This document shows, piece after piece, positions 12,182 through 25,450 of a stretch of 64,000 nt of DNA. Positions within the stretch are counted from its first letter, which is position 1, and each line of letters starts with the position of its first letter. Source of the DNA: Dioscorea cayenensis subsp. rotundata. Its lineage: Eukaryota > Streptophyta > Magnoliopsida > Dioscoreales > Dioscoreaceae. The notes beneath the pieces are model-generated. The model was not told the origin of the DNA. It worked only from the letters and a program-made list of their open reading frames with translations, and made no database searches. Where the stretch lies: contig NC_052472.1 of assembly GCF_009730915.1 (NCBI RefSeq), forward strand, positions 1,240,001 through 1,304,000, in the 5' to 3' direction. Both the position numbers and the translations under genes were made by a program.

Positions 12182-12458
12182 TGTTACAGTCCCAATACAA
12201 AAAGTAGCTTTTAATCTTAACCTATTACAAAATATAGCATAATTAAGACATTGTCAATACAATGAAGATCACAACTCCATGCTTCCATTGGATGTAATGG
12301 CGGTGAGGCAAACTGAGTGGCCTTTAAAGTTGAGTGGAGAATCTGGGCATTCATTGCCCAGTTGATAAGTCAGCTGCTTCTGAAACTCCTTCCAATTCAA
12401 TTTCCTTCATTATTGACCAGTCAACTCCACCTAAAATATTTTCAAGCAACTTGCAACA
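12182..12458 (-). repeat. 3' LTR of the copia element
   Basis: A short LTR copy. On the minus strand it starts TGTTGCAAGTTGCTTGAAAA directly after a polypurine tract. The low-coordinate end is uncertain because similarity to the other LTR fades near 12190. Confidence 0.65.
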
Positions 12459-14776
12459 TCCTTCCCTGCTTGAAAAGTCTTCAACTCCTAACAAAGCTCT
12501 TAAATAATGGTGCTTCTTCACAGGCAGAGATTTTGTGAGTATGTCTGCCTTCTATTCTTCTGATTTGCAATGCTTCAACACTATCGATCCATTTGCAACT
12601 AAACCTCGAATGAAATGAAAATGAATGTCAATATGTTTTGTTCTTCCATGATGTGTAGGGGTTTTAGCTATCTCAATAGCAGATCGGTTATCACACCAAA
12701 TCTCAACAGCTTCATTGATCTTCATACCACAATATTCCTCCAGCACTCTCTTTAACCATACCCCTTGACAGGTTGTTGCAATAGCAACATATATTCGGCC
12801 TCGTTTGTAGAGAGTGCAGTTACATCATATTTCTTAGAGCTCCATGAGATGGCTCCTGAACCAAGATAAAAAACCATGCCTGAAGTACTACATCTGTCTT
12901 CAATTGAGCTTTCCCAATCGTTGTTACTAAAACCTCTCAATTTCCAATCTTCAACTTCAGTATACTTCATACCAAAATTACTTGTACTTGCTATATATCT
13001 CAACAGATGTTTCGTAGCCCCAAGATGCATTCTGGTGGGCTTGCTAACAAATCTGGATAGTAAATTCACAGTAAAAGTTATATCTGGGCGAGTGTGTTAG
13101 ATACAAGAGTCTTCCTATCAAGCTTCTATAAACCTTTGGATCTGCAGTTATGGATTCATCATTGCTTTTTAATTTCTCACTGCTATTCATGGGAGTACAT
13201 ACCATCTTTCATTTATGCATCATAAACAATTTTAATGTCTCCTCTGCATACCTTCTCTGAGTAATGAATATTTCTCCTTCTGTCTATTTCACCTCCAAGC
13301 CTAAAAAGTAATTTAGCAGTCCTAAATTTGACATTTCAAAACAATCTTTCATCTCTAGTTTGAAAACATTTACCATTGCTTGTGATGAACTTAAATAGCT
13401 AGATGATATGATATCATCCACATAAATACTCACCGGCAGTAAATTACCATATTCATCATTTCATTTATCGAGAGTATGCTCATTCACACTTCTAATAAAG
13501 CCTTTACTCTGAAGATAGCCATCAATTTTAGAATACCAAGCTCTAAGAGCTTGTTTTAGGCCATACAGTGCCCTTTTTTAAGTCTGAACACCTTGTTTTC
13601 TTCTTCCTCTTTCTCATAGCCAAGTGGTTGTTCAACATACACCTCCTCATATATTTCTCCATTCAAAAACGTGGATTTGATGCCAAACTGATACACTGGC
13701 CATCTTCTCTGCTCAGCAATGGCAAGGAGGAGTCGCACCGTCTCCATTCTAGCGACTGGTGCATAGATTTCATGGAAATTAATTCTAGCCTTTTGAGTAT
13801 AACCCTTAGAAACTAAACGGGCTTTATGTCTTGAATCCTTCCATCTGAGAGATACTTCATCTTTTACACCCACTTTAACAACACAATTTTCTTGTTAGGT
13901 GGGAGTTCTATCAATTTCCAGGTGCCATTTACCTCAATAGCATTCAGTTCTTCTCTCATTGCTTCTCTCTCCACACCTCAGACTTAATTGCCTCTTCATA
14001 TGTGGATGGATCAAATACATTGAGAGCAAATGTGCAGCTCTCATTAATGTCCTTCAATAATCTGAGGTGATTCCTCACTTGAGTTAACATCGACATCAAT
14101 ACCTTCTCTACTATCACTTTCAACCTGAGTTGTATCACCATCACTGAGTTGATTCACTGATGATGATCCCAAGCCCAGGTTGCTTTCATCTGTTGGATAG
14201 CATGTGTCCACGGGTGACTCTTCATATATAATCAGTGGTGTAGACTCGGTCTTGTGGCTACAATTCCAATCCCAACCTGCACCTTCATTAAAGGTTACAT
14301 CTCTACTTATAACAACCTTAGAAGTAATGGGATTGAATAATCGGTATGCTTTAGAATCCAAGCAATATCTGATGAATACACATCTTTTAGACTTAATTTT
14401 TATCTAGTTTCTGCAATTTATTCGAAGGAATTAGAGTGTATGCAATGCACCTGAATACTCTGAGATGACTCACCTTGGGTTTGCAACCATGCCAAGCTTC
14501 ATAATGTGTCTTGTTCCTCAGAGCACTGGTACGTGTGATATTGATAAGATGCACAACTGTAGTTACAACTTCTCCCCAAAAACTATTTTGTAACCCTCTC
14601 TCCTTCATCAAGGCTCTGGCCATGTTCATGACAGTCCGGTTCTTCCTCTCTGAAACTCCATTTTGCTGTGGCAAATATGGAGCTGTGAGTTGCCTGATGA
14701 TTCTACACTTCTTACAGAATGAATTGAACTCATTACTTGTGAATTCTCCTCCTCTATCCATGCGCAACACCTTGAT

Positions 14777-14784
14777 CTTCAAAC
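14777..14784. repeat. Target-site duplication, left (hAT)
   Basis: CTTCAAAC directly precedes the hAT end and is repeated perfectly at 18798-18805. Confidence 0.9.
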
Positions 14785-17700
14785 CAGGGGCGGCTCAAGG
14801 GTAAAGCTGATCAAGCAATCGCTTTAGGCCCCCAAAAATCAAGGGCCTCATCTTAAATTAAACCACTATAGTTTTTAAAATCTTAATTATCAAAATGATT
14901 ATAATAACTCCAAGTCCATAACAACTTATGAATTAAATTTGAGGCCTCATCATTAACTTTAAATTTTTAAAAATGTTAAAATCCTATTTTTGTAATCATA
15001 ATAATGTTGTATAATTAATTAATATTTTAATATTTAATATTTCACCTATTTCAAATCTTTCATCAACTAGTTTTTAAAATAAAAACTAATAAATTAATAA
15101 TGTATAACTACTTATCTTCTTCTCCCAACAAACAAATCTATTTCCATATACTTCAATGCGTAATTAATGCTCTATCTTTTCCCAACTAACCAACCTATTC
15201 CTAAAATATAGGCATGAGTTACTAACGGTCAAATTTTAATTTCTATTATAAATAAAGATTATAATTTTTATACCGTTACAGGTTTTTATCATGCTATTGA
15301 GTTCTTGTTTTGCGATACTCATCACTCAGTGACTGGCGAATCTCACAAGTAACAACCGTAAAGGCGACTCACAAAGTAACAAATCGTAAAGGCGACAAGG
15401 AGTTCCGACATATATATTTCTCCTAGGGCAAATACACATTTTTATCCATATATACTACTTCCAAGTTAACAGGTTCTATTGTTTTAACCTTCTCATGTTA
15501 TTTTAATTTATATTGTTTTTAAATATGTCTACCAGAAAGTATGAATCTGGTTATGCCAAACTCAAGAAAAGAAAGGAATGGAAACTTTAATACAATCTCA
15601 AAAAGGTGCTATTGATAAATTTTTAACAAGCAATGCAAAAACAGAGTTAGAAAACATAGAAAGAACCTGAAGAATGTCCTTTAAATGAGTGAATGAACAA
15701 GTTAGTAATGTGGTTGAGTTAAATGATATTCAAATAGAAGAAGAAGCTAGCTAAAAATCTAATATAGATCCTTAAGTGAAGACCAACTTTAGAATGAATC
15801 TAATCATTACATTTTCAAGAATATAGTGATCCTAGTCAATGGACACATTAATGCAAATTTGAGAAATTTATTAGTTGAAAAAGGGCCAATTAGAGTTACC
15901 TATAGATTTTTCCAAAAGAGAAATTATCGGACATTTTTCTACAACACATTATATTCAAAATTTTGGCAATGAGAGAAGCATGAAAGACGATGGTTGATTT
16001 TATTCCAGATTTAGATAAAAGTATTTTTGTTTTTGTTGCAAAGTTGTTTAGCTCTATTTCGAGTATTGGTAAACTAGCTAATGAAGGTACTAATAATTGG
16101 AGAAATCCAAGCATGTTAAGCTTATAAAAATCATGAAATCAAGCAATGAGCATGTTTTAATATGAGTTCATGGATTGATTTTAGAAATGGGGCTATTAAA
16201 ATAAAACAATTGATAAGCATGTCCAAGAACAAATTAATAGAGAGAGGGAACATTGGAAAAATGTAATATTAAAGAATTATTGTCGTGATAAAACTCTTGG
16301 TAAAAATAATTTTGGCATTTAGGGGATGGAAAAATCAATCAAAGAAAGTAATGGAAATGAAAGTCTAATTGAAATGATTGCAGTAATTTGATCCGTGATG
16401 CAAGAACATATTCGACGATATTAAACATGATGAAATTCATAACCATTATCTTGGGGCATAACATGCCAAAAATGAATTAATAAATTTGTTAGCAAATGAA
16501 ATTAAAAGATAAAATTATTATTTAGAAGCAAAATATTTTTCGATTATGCTTGATTGTACTCCAGATATAAGTCATCAAGAGCAAATGTCTTTCATTGTGA
16601 GAATTGTGGATGTTTCATAACTCCAATAAAATAGAAGAACATTTTTAGAGTTTTTACAAGTACATGATACTAGTGGAAAAAGTCTTTTCGAAATTATTGA
16701 TGGATGAAATAAAAATATAGGTCTTGATATTAACAACTAAGAGGACAAGGGTATGATAATGGATCAAATATGAAGGGAAAACACCAAGGAGTGCAAAAGA
16801 GAATTTTAGATATAAATCCTAGGTCATTTTATACACCATGTGGTTTGTCATAATCTAAATTTGGTGCTATGTGATATGGCTAGTTCTTGCACTAAAGCTA
16901 TCCCATCGAGTAATACAACGTATTTATTCATTATTTGACTATTCTACAAAAAGATGGAAAATTTTAAAAGATACTTTACCCAATTTAACTTTTAAACCAT
17001 TATCATCAATATGTTGGGAAAGTCGTATTGAAAGTGTTAAAGCTATAAGGTTTCAAACTCCACAAATAAGAGATGCTTTATTGAAATTAGTAGAAATTAG
17101 TGAGGATCCAAAAACTAAAAAGTGAAGCTAATTGTTTAGCAACAGACAAGAGCTTGAAAGAATTTTGAGTTTTATTGTATGACTATTTGGTATGATATAT
17201 TGTTTGTATTAATTCAATTAGCAAAATTACAATCGAAGATATGTGCATTGATGTTGCTATAGATCAAATAAAAGGTCTTATCTCTCAAAATATAGAGAAA
17301 GAAGGATTTGCAAGTGCTAAGGGTGTCTACTAAAGAAATTGACTTTTGAAATGAATATAGAACCTAAATTTTGTGAGAAACGTGTTATAAGAAGAAAAAG
17401 ACAATTTGATGACTATGATACTCGTGAAACAACAAAGACCATTGAAGTGAACATATCGAATTTGATTATTTCTTATATATAGTGACAATGCTATTCTTTT
17501 CACTTCAAAGTAGATTTGAACAATCTAAATTATATGAAGATATTTTTTGGCTTTCTATTTAGTGGTAAGAAATTGAAATCATTAGATAATCGAGACTTTA
17601 TAGTTTGCATTAACCTTGAATGTTGCTAAAGCATAATAGCTACTCGATATCGATGGTTTAGATTTATTTTTGAATTGAAAGCATTAGAGAAATCATGTCA

Positions 17701-18797
17701 AGTGAAGATAATACTCTAATTGACATACTTAATCAAATAAAAAGGCTTAATTCTTTTCCAAATGCGTATATTGCTTATAGAATCATGTTAACAACTCCTA
17801 TAACTGTTGCTTCAGCTGAAAGAAGTTTTTCAAAACTGAAATTAATAAAATCTTATCTAAGATCAACAATGTCTCAAGAAAGATTAAATGGATTGTCTAT
17901 ATTATCAATTGAAAAACAAATGCTAGAAGAAATTGATTATAAAAACTTAATTAATAATTTTGCATCTCAAAAGGCGAGAAAAATAAATTTTAAATAAATT
18001 TTGGGAGTGAGAAATTCTTCTTTTTATAGAATAGATGTCTTTATAGCATGGGATTCAATCTTGACTATTTGGCATACTTTGATTTGCTTCTCTTTGCTTT
18101 AAATCTATAGTTAGCTACTTATGTATGGTTTTTTGTAGTAGGTCGGATGAATCACTGGCGATAACAAGACTTTCAACTCATTGTTTGATGGACTTCAAAT
18201 TGTTATAGACTTTTATAAGGGACAACAAACTTGAGATAGGGAAATTAATTCAATCTAATCAACTGCGTACTTTCTATACTCTTATTAGTAATACATCTTG
18301 GCATCTAAAATATGAGTAGAATTTGGTTTGTACTTGTCAATAACTTTAATATTATTATATTTTTCAGGAGAATTAGTCCTAAATTTCCTTTCAAGACTAC
18401 ATAGCTTTTCAAAATGAAGCCTTTGCAGTGCTTGGAAAGCTCAAGATGTATTCCCAAAAGGAGTTTTTGATCAATTTGTGTTTTGTGAGATTATTTAGCC
18501 TCAATGATCTTTTCAACATGAAAGAAAATGGATGTGATTTGAAGATACAAAGATGATATCAAGTCAACTAAACAATTTACGAATTTATGTAAAATAAGGA
18601 TTTTTCTTTTGGAACTTTTTGGAACTAGCTTTATTTTATAATCTTGTTATTTGTTTTGTTGTTTGTTTTGGTGTCTATCATTTTGTTATTGTTTGTTTTA
18701 TATGACTTTTTAATAAAAATTTGTTTTATTAATTAATTAAGTCCCGCTTTACGTATGTAGCAGCTTTTAGGCCTTTATAAGCTTTGAGCCGCCACTG
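14785..18797 (+). mobile_element. hAT DNA transposon, 4.0 kb, defective
   Basis: The terminal inverted repeats are CAGGGGCGGCTCAAGG at the left and, read in reverse, CAGTGGCGGCTCAAAG at the right. An 8-bp duplication CTTCAAAC flanks both ends, the hallmark of hAT insertion. Removing the element and one duplication rejoins the copia integrase reading as ETQSGLK-IKVLRMDRGGEF. Inside is a damaged transposase of the plant family often annotated as zinc finger MYM-type protein 1-like. Confidence 0.92.
15525..17997 (+). pseudogene. Broken hAT transposase (TTF/MYM zinc-finger type)
   Basis: A start-like ATG at 15525 opens MSTRKYESGYAKLKK and soon breaks. Recognisable islands follow: GYDNGSNMKGKHQGVQK near 16750, a stretch at 16871-17125 ending QTPQIRDALLKLVEISEDP, and the C-terminal dimerisation domain at 17695-17997 with TVASAERSFSKLKLIKSYLR. 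Numerous frameshifts and stops separate them. Transposases of this type excise and reinsert hAT elements; this one cannot be translated as a whole. Confidence 0.85.
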
Positions 18798-18805
18798 CTT
18801 CAAAC
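18798..18805. repeat. Target-site duplication, right (hAT)
   Basis: CTTCAAAC, identical to 14777-14784. Confidence 0.9.
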
Positions 18806-20511
18806 CAGACTGTGTCTCCACCATTCGCTTGAATATCTGGAATGGTTCATGTGCTTCTGATTTTTGTTTCAAACAATATATCCAGTACATGCGGCTGTAA
18901 TCATCAACAAATAATCAATAGTACCTATACACCAAGAGAACTCATTTGCATAGATCCACATATGTCAGCATGGATCACTTGTAGATGAGTGCACACATTT
19001 CCAGAGTTTTTAGATGGAAATGGTTTCCCGACTTGCATCTCCATCACACATGTTTCATAGTAGTGAAGCTTGCTGATATTAGGAAGTCCCAACACCATCT
19101 CATTGCTCTTCATGCTTCTTAGTGATTCAAAATTTAGATGGCCCAACTGTAGATTCCACAGCCTTGTGTTCTCCTTCACATTCAGTGCTACATTGCCCAG
19201 TCCAACATCTGAAATATTAAGAGGGAACATATTATTCCTGGTTTTGATTATACTTACCATTTTTTCTCCTGTCTTGTCATTACGAATCACACATTTATTC
19301 TCTATAAATATCACATTAACCAGATGCCAACAACTGACTAACACTCAACAGGTTATGGTTAACCCTGAAACATATTGCACATCATGCAATAGTTTAGTTC
19401 TTCCCCATATGCAGCAAGAGACACCATTCCTCTTCCTTGAACCAATATCTCCTTGTCATCTCCCAATCTTATAGTAATCTTCTGAGTCTCATCAAGATCT
19501 TTGAACATTTCCCTGGCACCAGACATATGATTGGAGCATCCACTGTCCACCAACCACATTGATGTGGTTCTCTTCTTCTTCTTCACATTCAGCCATAAAC
19601 AAGTTGTCTCACTTCCTTCTCCTCAGCAACCAATGTAGTCACTTTCTCAGCATGTCTGTCCCTATACCAACAATCCACCTTCATATGACCAAATTTCTTA
19701 CATAAATGGCATTGACATTCCCTAATTTGTAGCTTCTTTGCTCTCCTTGAAGTTGGTGATTGTCAATTGCTCTGCCTCTTCCTTTTCCATGAAATCTCTT
19801 ACGAGAAAAACTTCTCCCACGACCTCTAAAAAGGAGCCTCTCTCTATCTTTGACTCTCGATGCTTCACCCTAACGTGAAATACTTTCTCTTCCTTATCAG
19901 CCTGATTATTGGCCTGTCTCAGTAGCCTTACTTCATTGGCTAGCAATGATCCACTCACATCATCCATGGTAAGCTTTGTGAGGTCTTTGGACTCTTCAAT
20001 GGCGGTGACCACATGATTGAACTTGCAAGTTCAATCATGGCATCTGGTATAGTGTCTCCCAAGGGTTTCAATTGAGTTTGCTAGCTCCAAGACCCATGTA
20101 ATATAGTCTTGAATACCTTCACTGTTTTTTATTCTAAGAGCTTCAAACGATTGTCTCTAAGTCTGAATTGAAGATTCACAACCACGATCTTAGGGTTGCC
20201 TTGGCACACCTTTTGTAATGCAGTCCATGCTTCATTCATTCGTAGTGTTTGCTGAAGCTATCCGTTGTAGTAGTGGCCGAGTAAGAGCTTGTTGTATGAA
20301 GAACAACACCTTGGCATCTCTTTTCTTATTTTCCTTTACCTTTGCTTCATCATCTTTCTCTGAGAACCTTTTCTCAACTAAATCCCGGCCCAAAGGTTCT
20401 ATGACCTAAACACCGTCTTCATCATCAAGCTCCAAAGGTCATAGCCTTCTCCATCAAAGGCCGGTACAGGTGGCCTTGAAACTCCAGCTGGTGTGCTGCT
20501 GCCATTACTAG

Positions 20512-20788
20512 TGGGCAAAGTCCCTATACAAAAAATAGCTTTGAATCTTAACCTAGTACAAAAGATAACATATTTAAGACATTGTCAGTACAATGAAGAT
20601 CACAACTCCATGCTTCCATTGGCTGTAATGGCGGTGAGGCAAACTCATGGTTTTTAAAGTTGAGTGGAGAATCTGCGAATTCATTGACTAGTTGAAAAGT
20701 CAACTGCTTCCAAAACTCCTTCCATTTCAATTTCCTTCATTGTTGACCAGTCAACTCCACCTGAAATATTTTCAAGCAACTTGCAACA
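20512..20788 (-). repeat. 5' LTR of the copia element
   Basis: The counterpart of 12182-12458; the outer end on the minus strand again reads TGTTGCAAGTTGCTTGAAAA. The gag start lies almost at its inner end, and no clean tRNA primer-binding site is visible. Confidence 0.65.
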
Positions 20789-21832
20789 GTTTTTGTGATT
20801 AAAAGTTGGTTAAAGACTATATATATATATATTGGGAGTTATGTGAGGAGAACCAAAAAATTAAATGCTTGAATTATCTTAATGCTGGATTAAGAAATAT
20901 TACTTCTTCAAAGAGAACTCCAAACTGGGAAAAGATCATGAAAAAGCATTGACACATGCATTATTCAAACTCATTACTCCACCAACGAAAATGTTAAGAT
21001 GAAATTAGCGAACTAGTGAAGTAGCTTTATCCTTTGCCCAGTTTAAAGGGATGAAGAAAAATGAGTGAGGAGGGGAAGCACGGAGGGTTTAAAAATATCA
21101 TGTTTAATTGGTTTGTTGATGAAAAGAAGTAAGGTAGAATTTGATGTATATAAGCTAATTTACCTTTTAATAGAAAATGGATTATGATTTTTAATATATT
21201 TTTATTTTTAATAATAATTATAATAATAATTATTATTATTATTATTATTATTATTATAAAAAACTAATACCATTCTCACTCATTTTTTATATATATTTTT
21301 TCACATATTTTTGTTATTTTTAATTTTAAATTAATGTGTAAAAAATTAAAATTAGTACGGTGAGTATTTGAATTAAAATCAATTTTAAATTTTAAAATAA
21401 TAAATTAAATAAAACAAAATTAAAAGGTATAATTTTCTCAAAACCTAATTCTGTCACAGGTTAAAAAAAAAATCCTTTTTTTCCAAACGACTCCAATTTG
21501 AAGGAATGGGATATGAGCCATGACTTATGAGCACCCCTTCAGACTTATTCTTGCTCTCCCAACCAAATGCACATAAATCCTTTCCACTCCCCACTGGTTA
21601 CCACTCTAAAAAACCCCAATCAAACAAAAGTTTTTTATTTCAAAATGCCAAAATCGACAAATCGTTGGATATGAATATATAATCACCAAACAAAAGATAG
21701 AAAATCATTAAACGATTACAATTAAACACCAACAATTAATTAATACTGGTAATACATCATATAAAGACCAAGTTTATTAAATTATTTTATTAAATCATTA
21801 TATATATATATATATAATGGTTATTATTCACT
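20789..21832. other. Spacer before Kunitz copy 3
   Basis: AT-rich DNA without a gene. It contains a (TTA)n-like run near 21218-21257 and short (TA)n tracts. Nothing else is seen. Confidence 0.5.
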
Positions 21833-22429
21833 TCATGCCTTCTTAAACATGAAGGGAAATGCTCTCTCACTGCCTCTGCTCAAAGCCAACCAACGTTGAT
21901 CTCCAACAACATCAATAGTCAAGTCCCCACAAACAGGCCTACAAACATCACACACACCTGGGCAAAACACAAGCTTGTAAACACCCATGTACTGCTCTAT
22001 CTTGAACCAGTTGCTCAATGTATTTTTTCCCGGGTTCCCGGTCACTCCTCCCGTCGAAACATAGAACCATTTGGAGACTTCATCGGGACCAGTGAGCCTC
22101 CATACCGTCAACTGAATGCATATAGTCACAGCTGAAAATGCTATGTTTGTATCTTCTCCAATGTTAACAGTCTTTGCATTAGGGTTTGCAGGAGTGAAGA
22201 TCACCGGGAAACCATCACCTCCTCCCCGGGGAGCTTGAGCTACACTGAGAGGGCATGAACCATTCCTGCTTGCTAGTGTGAGCCCTCCGGCCACATCAGT
22301 GATCCCTGGCACTATGTAGTACTCAATGCCGGGCTTTAGCACATCGCCATCGGTGTCGAGGACGGCGATGGTGTCTGCTGTGGCTATGGTAATGAAGGAA
22401 AGGATGATAGGGATGAAAAGGAGCTTCAT
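21833..22429 (-). CDS. Kunitz-type (miraculin-like) proteinase inhibitor, copy 3
   Basis: An intronless 198-residue secreted protein, starting at the ATG 22429 with signal peptide MKLLFIPIILSFITIATA. The mature protein starts DTIAVLDTDGD and continues with YYIVPGITDVAGGLTLASRN, NGSCPLSVAQ, TVWRLTGPDEVS and the C-terminal cluster FCPGVCDVCRPVCG. The six-cysteine pattern is that of miraculin-like members with three disulfides. The loop aligned with the soybean inhibitor reactive site reads NPNAKTVN, probably with Asn rather than Arg/Lys at P1. It is the most regular copy of the cluster, with no upstream extension of the frame. TATA-like sequence TATATAAATA lies about 65 bases upstream. Confidence 0.9.
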   Translation of the reverse strand: MKLLFIPIILSFITIATADTIAVLDTDGDVLKPGIEYYIVPGITDVAGGLTLASRNGSCPLSVAQAPRGGGDGFPVIFTPANPNAKTVNIGEDTNIAFSAVTICIQLTVWRLTGPDEVSKWFYVSTGGVTGNPGKNTLSNWFKIEQYMGVYKLVFCPGVCDVCRPVCGDLTIDVVGDQRWLALSRGSERAFPFMFKKA

Positions 22430-22491
22430 CTTTGTGGTTGATGGAATTAGGGTTTATGGAAGGTGGTAAGTTGATGAGGTTGGCAAGCTTG

Positions 22492-22501
22492 TATTTATAT
22501 A
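22492..22501 (-). promoter_or_regulatory. TATA box of Kunitz copy 3
   Basis: TATATAAATA on the minus strand, 63-72 bases before the ATG. Confidence 0.55.
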
Positions 22502-25450
22502 TATTATAGAGATTAGAGAGAGTTGAATAGAGATTGTTGTTAATTTGGAGTTTTGTCAATTGATGTTTAGGTATAGTTTGAAGATGAGTTGTACTGTTTA
22601 GATATCTTCTTGTTTTAAATGTTATCCAAACAAAGAAGTAAACAATTTGAATAGTATCTTGCACAAAGAAAACTTGGCTCTTGTTTGTTTGTGTGCATTT
22701 ATTAATTATCTATGCATTAATTTTGGAGGTTAAATTTTGACTTTATTATTGGTTTAGATGGACTATATATCCGTTCTTATATTTGACTTTAATATTAGCT
22801 TAAATATTTTTTAAAATATTTTTAATATAAATTTTATACTAAAGATGAAATTATTCTTAATTATCATGGTTACTGAGTCATAATACTTCTTGAAATATAT
22901 GTTTTTAAATACATTTTTTGCTTATGTGATTGTTGATATGAAATTTTGTTTTATGGGGATTTTTTTTTATATTTTATAATCTTTAGTTTGCGGTATAACA
23001 AATTCTTGGTGCTTAATTACATCTTTTCTAAAAAATTTAAAAAAAAAAAAAATTCAATTGTGACACTAACTTAGATAACATATGAAAAAATCATTTAAAA
23101 AGTGTTCACTTCAATACGTATCCTGGCTCAATAATTATAAAAATAATAACAAATACTTTTCTCTTAACAAGTGTACTATATTGGACGTTTTAGATATACA
23201 CAACCAAAATAATTATTATCATGTAATATAAGTATCAACTTATGTAAACTATACATATTTGAAAAATTGTATCTAACTATATATATATGTTATATTCCAA
23301 AGATATTATTTCTATTTTTTTATACTTTAATTAAATAGAAAAACATATATTTAAGATTTTTATTAATTATACATATATTTTTGTTAATGAAATGTGAAAA
23401 TCTTTTTAAATTTTTAAAGAGTTGATTTTGCATAATTAGGGCATTCATTATGAAGACATTGGTCTCTTTACAAGCCTATAGATCATTTGAAAGGATAATT
23501 GGATGTAAAATAAATCTTTCTATTTACTTGAATTATTTGCTAATCAATTAATTGCTTTCTTTTTATAAGAATTATGTACAATCTAAGGGGAAAAAGGTTA
23601 GGGTTGAAATTAACAAACTTAAATGTATATTTCTTCTATATATCAATCGATATATAAAAGGACATATAAATACACACACACACATATTCATGTCCTTAGT
23701 CATGAATCAAAGCAACTCTTTGAATTGGTACTGTACCAAAAAGGACTCCATTCAAAGTTTACAACCATAAAAAGAGAAGAAAAATTTCTACGAAGTGAAA
23801 GAATGAAGTGGATGAAGGAAAAAACCACTTTCTCACTACCATTGAATGATCTTTCATTTTTTATTAAAACTATATATGAAGCTTCCCAAACTTTGACAAG
23901 AGTATTAATAAAAAATGGAAACAAAAATATATTTTTAATAGTAATAAATACTGAAAATTTATAATCTCGAAAAGAGTTATATATATACATACTATTAAAC
24001 TTGTATATATAGTTGTGGGATATTTGAACATTTGACATTAAGATAAATTATTAATATGACCTCCCAATTATACATTTTATTGACATGAATGATATTTTAA
24101 CTACAGAAAAATGTAAATGTTTTAAATTTATTTTGTTCTAACAAAACTCCCAAAAAATAGCTATTTTTATTCTCCAATTTTTTTCCACTTAATTATCTAG
24201 CGTCTCTCTTCTACATATGTACACACATATATATGGATAATTGTATTCTTTTATTACATCATAAATAATTTAATTGCTTGAAAAAAAAGTGCTATATATA
24301 TTATGAAAAAGGGATAAAAAAAGCAAGCACTTTTAAGAAAGAGTCAATTCAAAGTAAGGAACCATGTGCAGAAGCAAATTTCAATAAGAAATGGTTTGCT
24401 TTTTATGCCTAATTTTAACCAAACTTGCAACATGGAGAGCTTCGTTTCATTATTATGAAGTGTCATTAAATAATTGGTAGAGAGGGTTACGTGTGTGGGA
24501 TAAAATTTGTTTTAATATTTTAACAAGTCTAGAAATTGAATATAAATTGCTTGAGTACTTGTAAAATTTTATATTAATTTCGACTTACTCTTCCTAAGTA
24601 CTATTTATGAAAAAAAAGTTTAATTATAGAAAAAAAAAATGAACATGTAAAATACAAGTAAAAGTAATTTGATAGATCAAATTATTTTTATTATGAATTT
24701 AAAGGACTAAAAAGGCTAATACATAAATTTAGAATGCTACTATATATTTTCTAGTGTTTTTTTTTTCATTTTTAAAAAAATAAAAGGAAAAAAAATCATC
24801 ATAAGGAACATTTAATCACCTTCGATGTAAAACACAAAAACAATAGCAAAATAGCAAACAATCAGAATTCAAGCCATTTTATTTATAATTCTTATCTAAT
24901 TTTAATTAAAAAAAAACAATTTCTACCCAAGTAAAACTTTTCTCATATTTTTTTTGAAATTAAAACCCTCTCTTTTTTATATATAACTAAAAAAAATTCA
25001 TTATTAACAAAATATAAAAATGTCAATTTGGTACTTTCCATCTCCAAATTGGAAACATATACGTTTTATTTGGTCTCTGAAGATAGCAAAAAAAAAATTG
25101 TAATAGTAGACCCTAAATAGTAAAAACAACAAACAACAAGATAAACATTTTTTTTTTTCAATTTTGAAAACAAAATCAATTCTGCAAATGATTTGCATAA
25201 CAAACTTTCACTTAAATCAGAGCTTGTGATGACAAAAAACTTTCACTTAAATCTTAATAAATATGCCAATATTCATTCACAACAATATATAAAACAAAGA
25301 ATACACCTCTTATTAGCACAACTGAGAATGCATGTCTAAATAACTTCCCTTTATTTGACAACATGTATAATATCTAACAACCATTTTATTCAATCAAATA
25401 TAAACTTAATTATAAATTAACCCATGACACAACATCAACATATATCAACA
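22502..25450. other. AT-rich spacer between Kunitz copies 3 and 4
   Basis: About 2.9 kb without a supported gene. The upstream block of copy 3 is at 22603-22628. Several open frames of 60-110 codons run through low-complexity sequence and have no domain. A short (CA)n tract is at 23673-23684. Confidence 0.5.

Larger units (their letters stand above)
12459..20505 (-). pseudogene. Broken gag-pol polyprotein of the copia element
   Basis: The gag region spans about 19800-20505 (ATG near 20503). The protease has WLVDSGCSNHMSG near 19560. A zinc-binding pre-integrase part and the integrase start at 18925-19344. After the hAT insertion the integrase resumes with KIKVLRMDRGGEF and PYLPQQNGVSERKNRT at 14393-14782. 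Reverse transcriptase lies at about 13200-13873 and retains YVDDI near 13413-13427. The position normally read as DVKSAFLNG is GIKSTFLNG, losing a catalytic aspartate. RNase H is at 12552-13069. The C-terminus KADILTKSLP..SSREGC is just above the LTR. Several frameshifts and stops break it, so it cannot move on its own. Confidence 0.85.
12182..20788 (-). mobile_element. Degenerate Ty1/copia LTR retrotransposon, interrupted by a hAT element
   Basis: Read on the minus strand, the order is LTR, gag, protease, GAG-pre-integrase, integrase, reverse transcriptase, RNase H, LTR. This order (integrase before reverse transcriptase) is diagnostic of copia. The two LTR copies, about 12182-12458 and 20512-20788, are roughly 90% alike by eye, so the insertion is not recent. 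A purine tract (minus strand GCAGGGAAGGA) abuts the 3' LTR. The primer-binding site and 5-bp target duplication are not clear, so the inner and low-coordinate ends are approximate. The integrase region is split by the hAT transposon at 14785-18797. The element lies between Kunitz copies 2 and 3. Confidence 0.85.

Noticed and set aside
23623-24038. Overlapping open frames of about 112 codons on both strands
   Set aside because: AT-rich DNA without domains; each is the shadow of the other.
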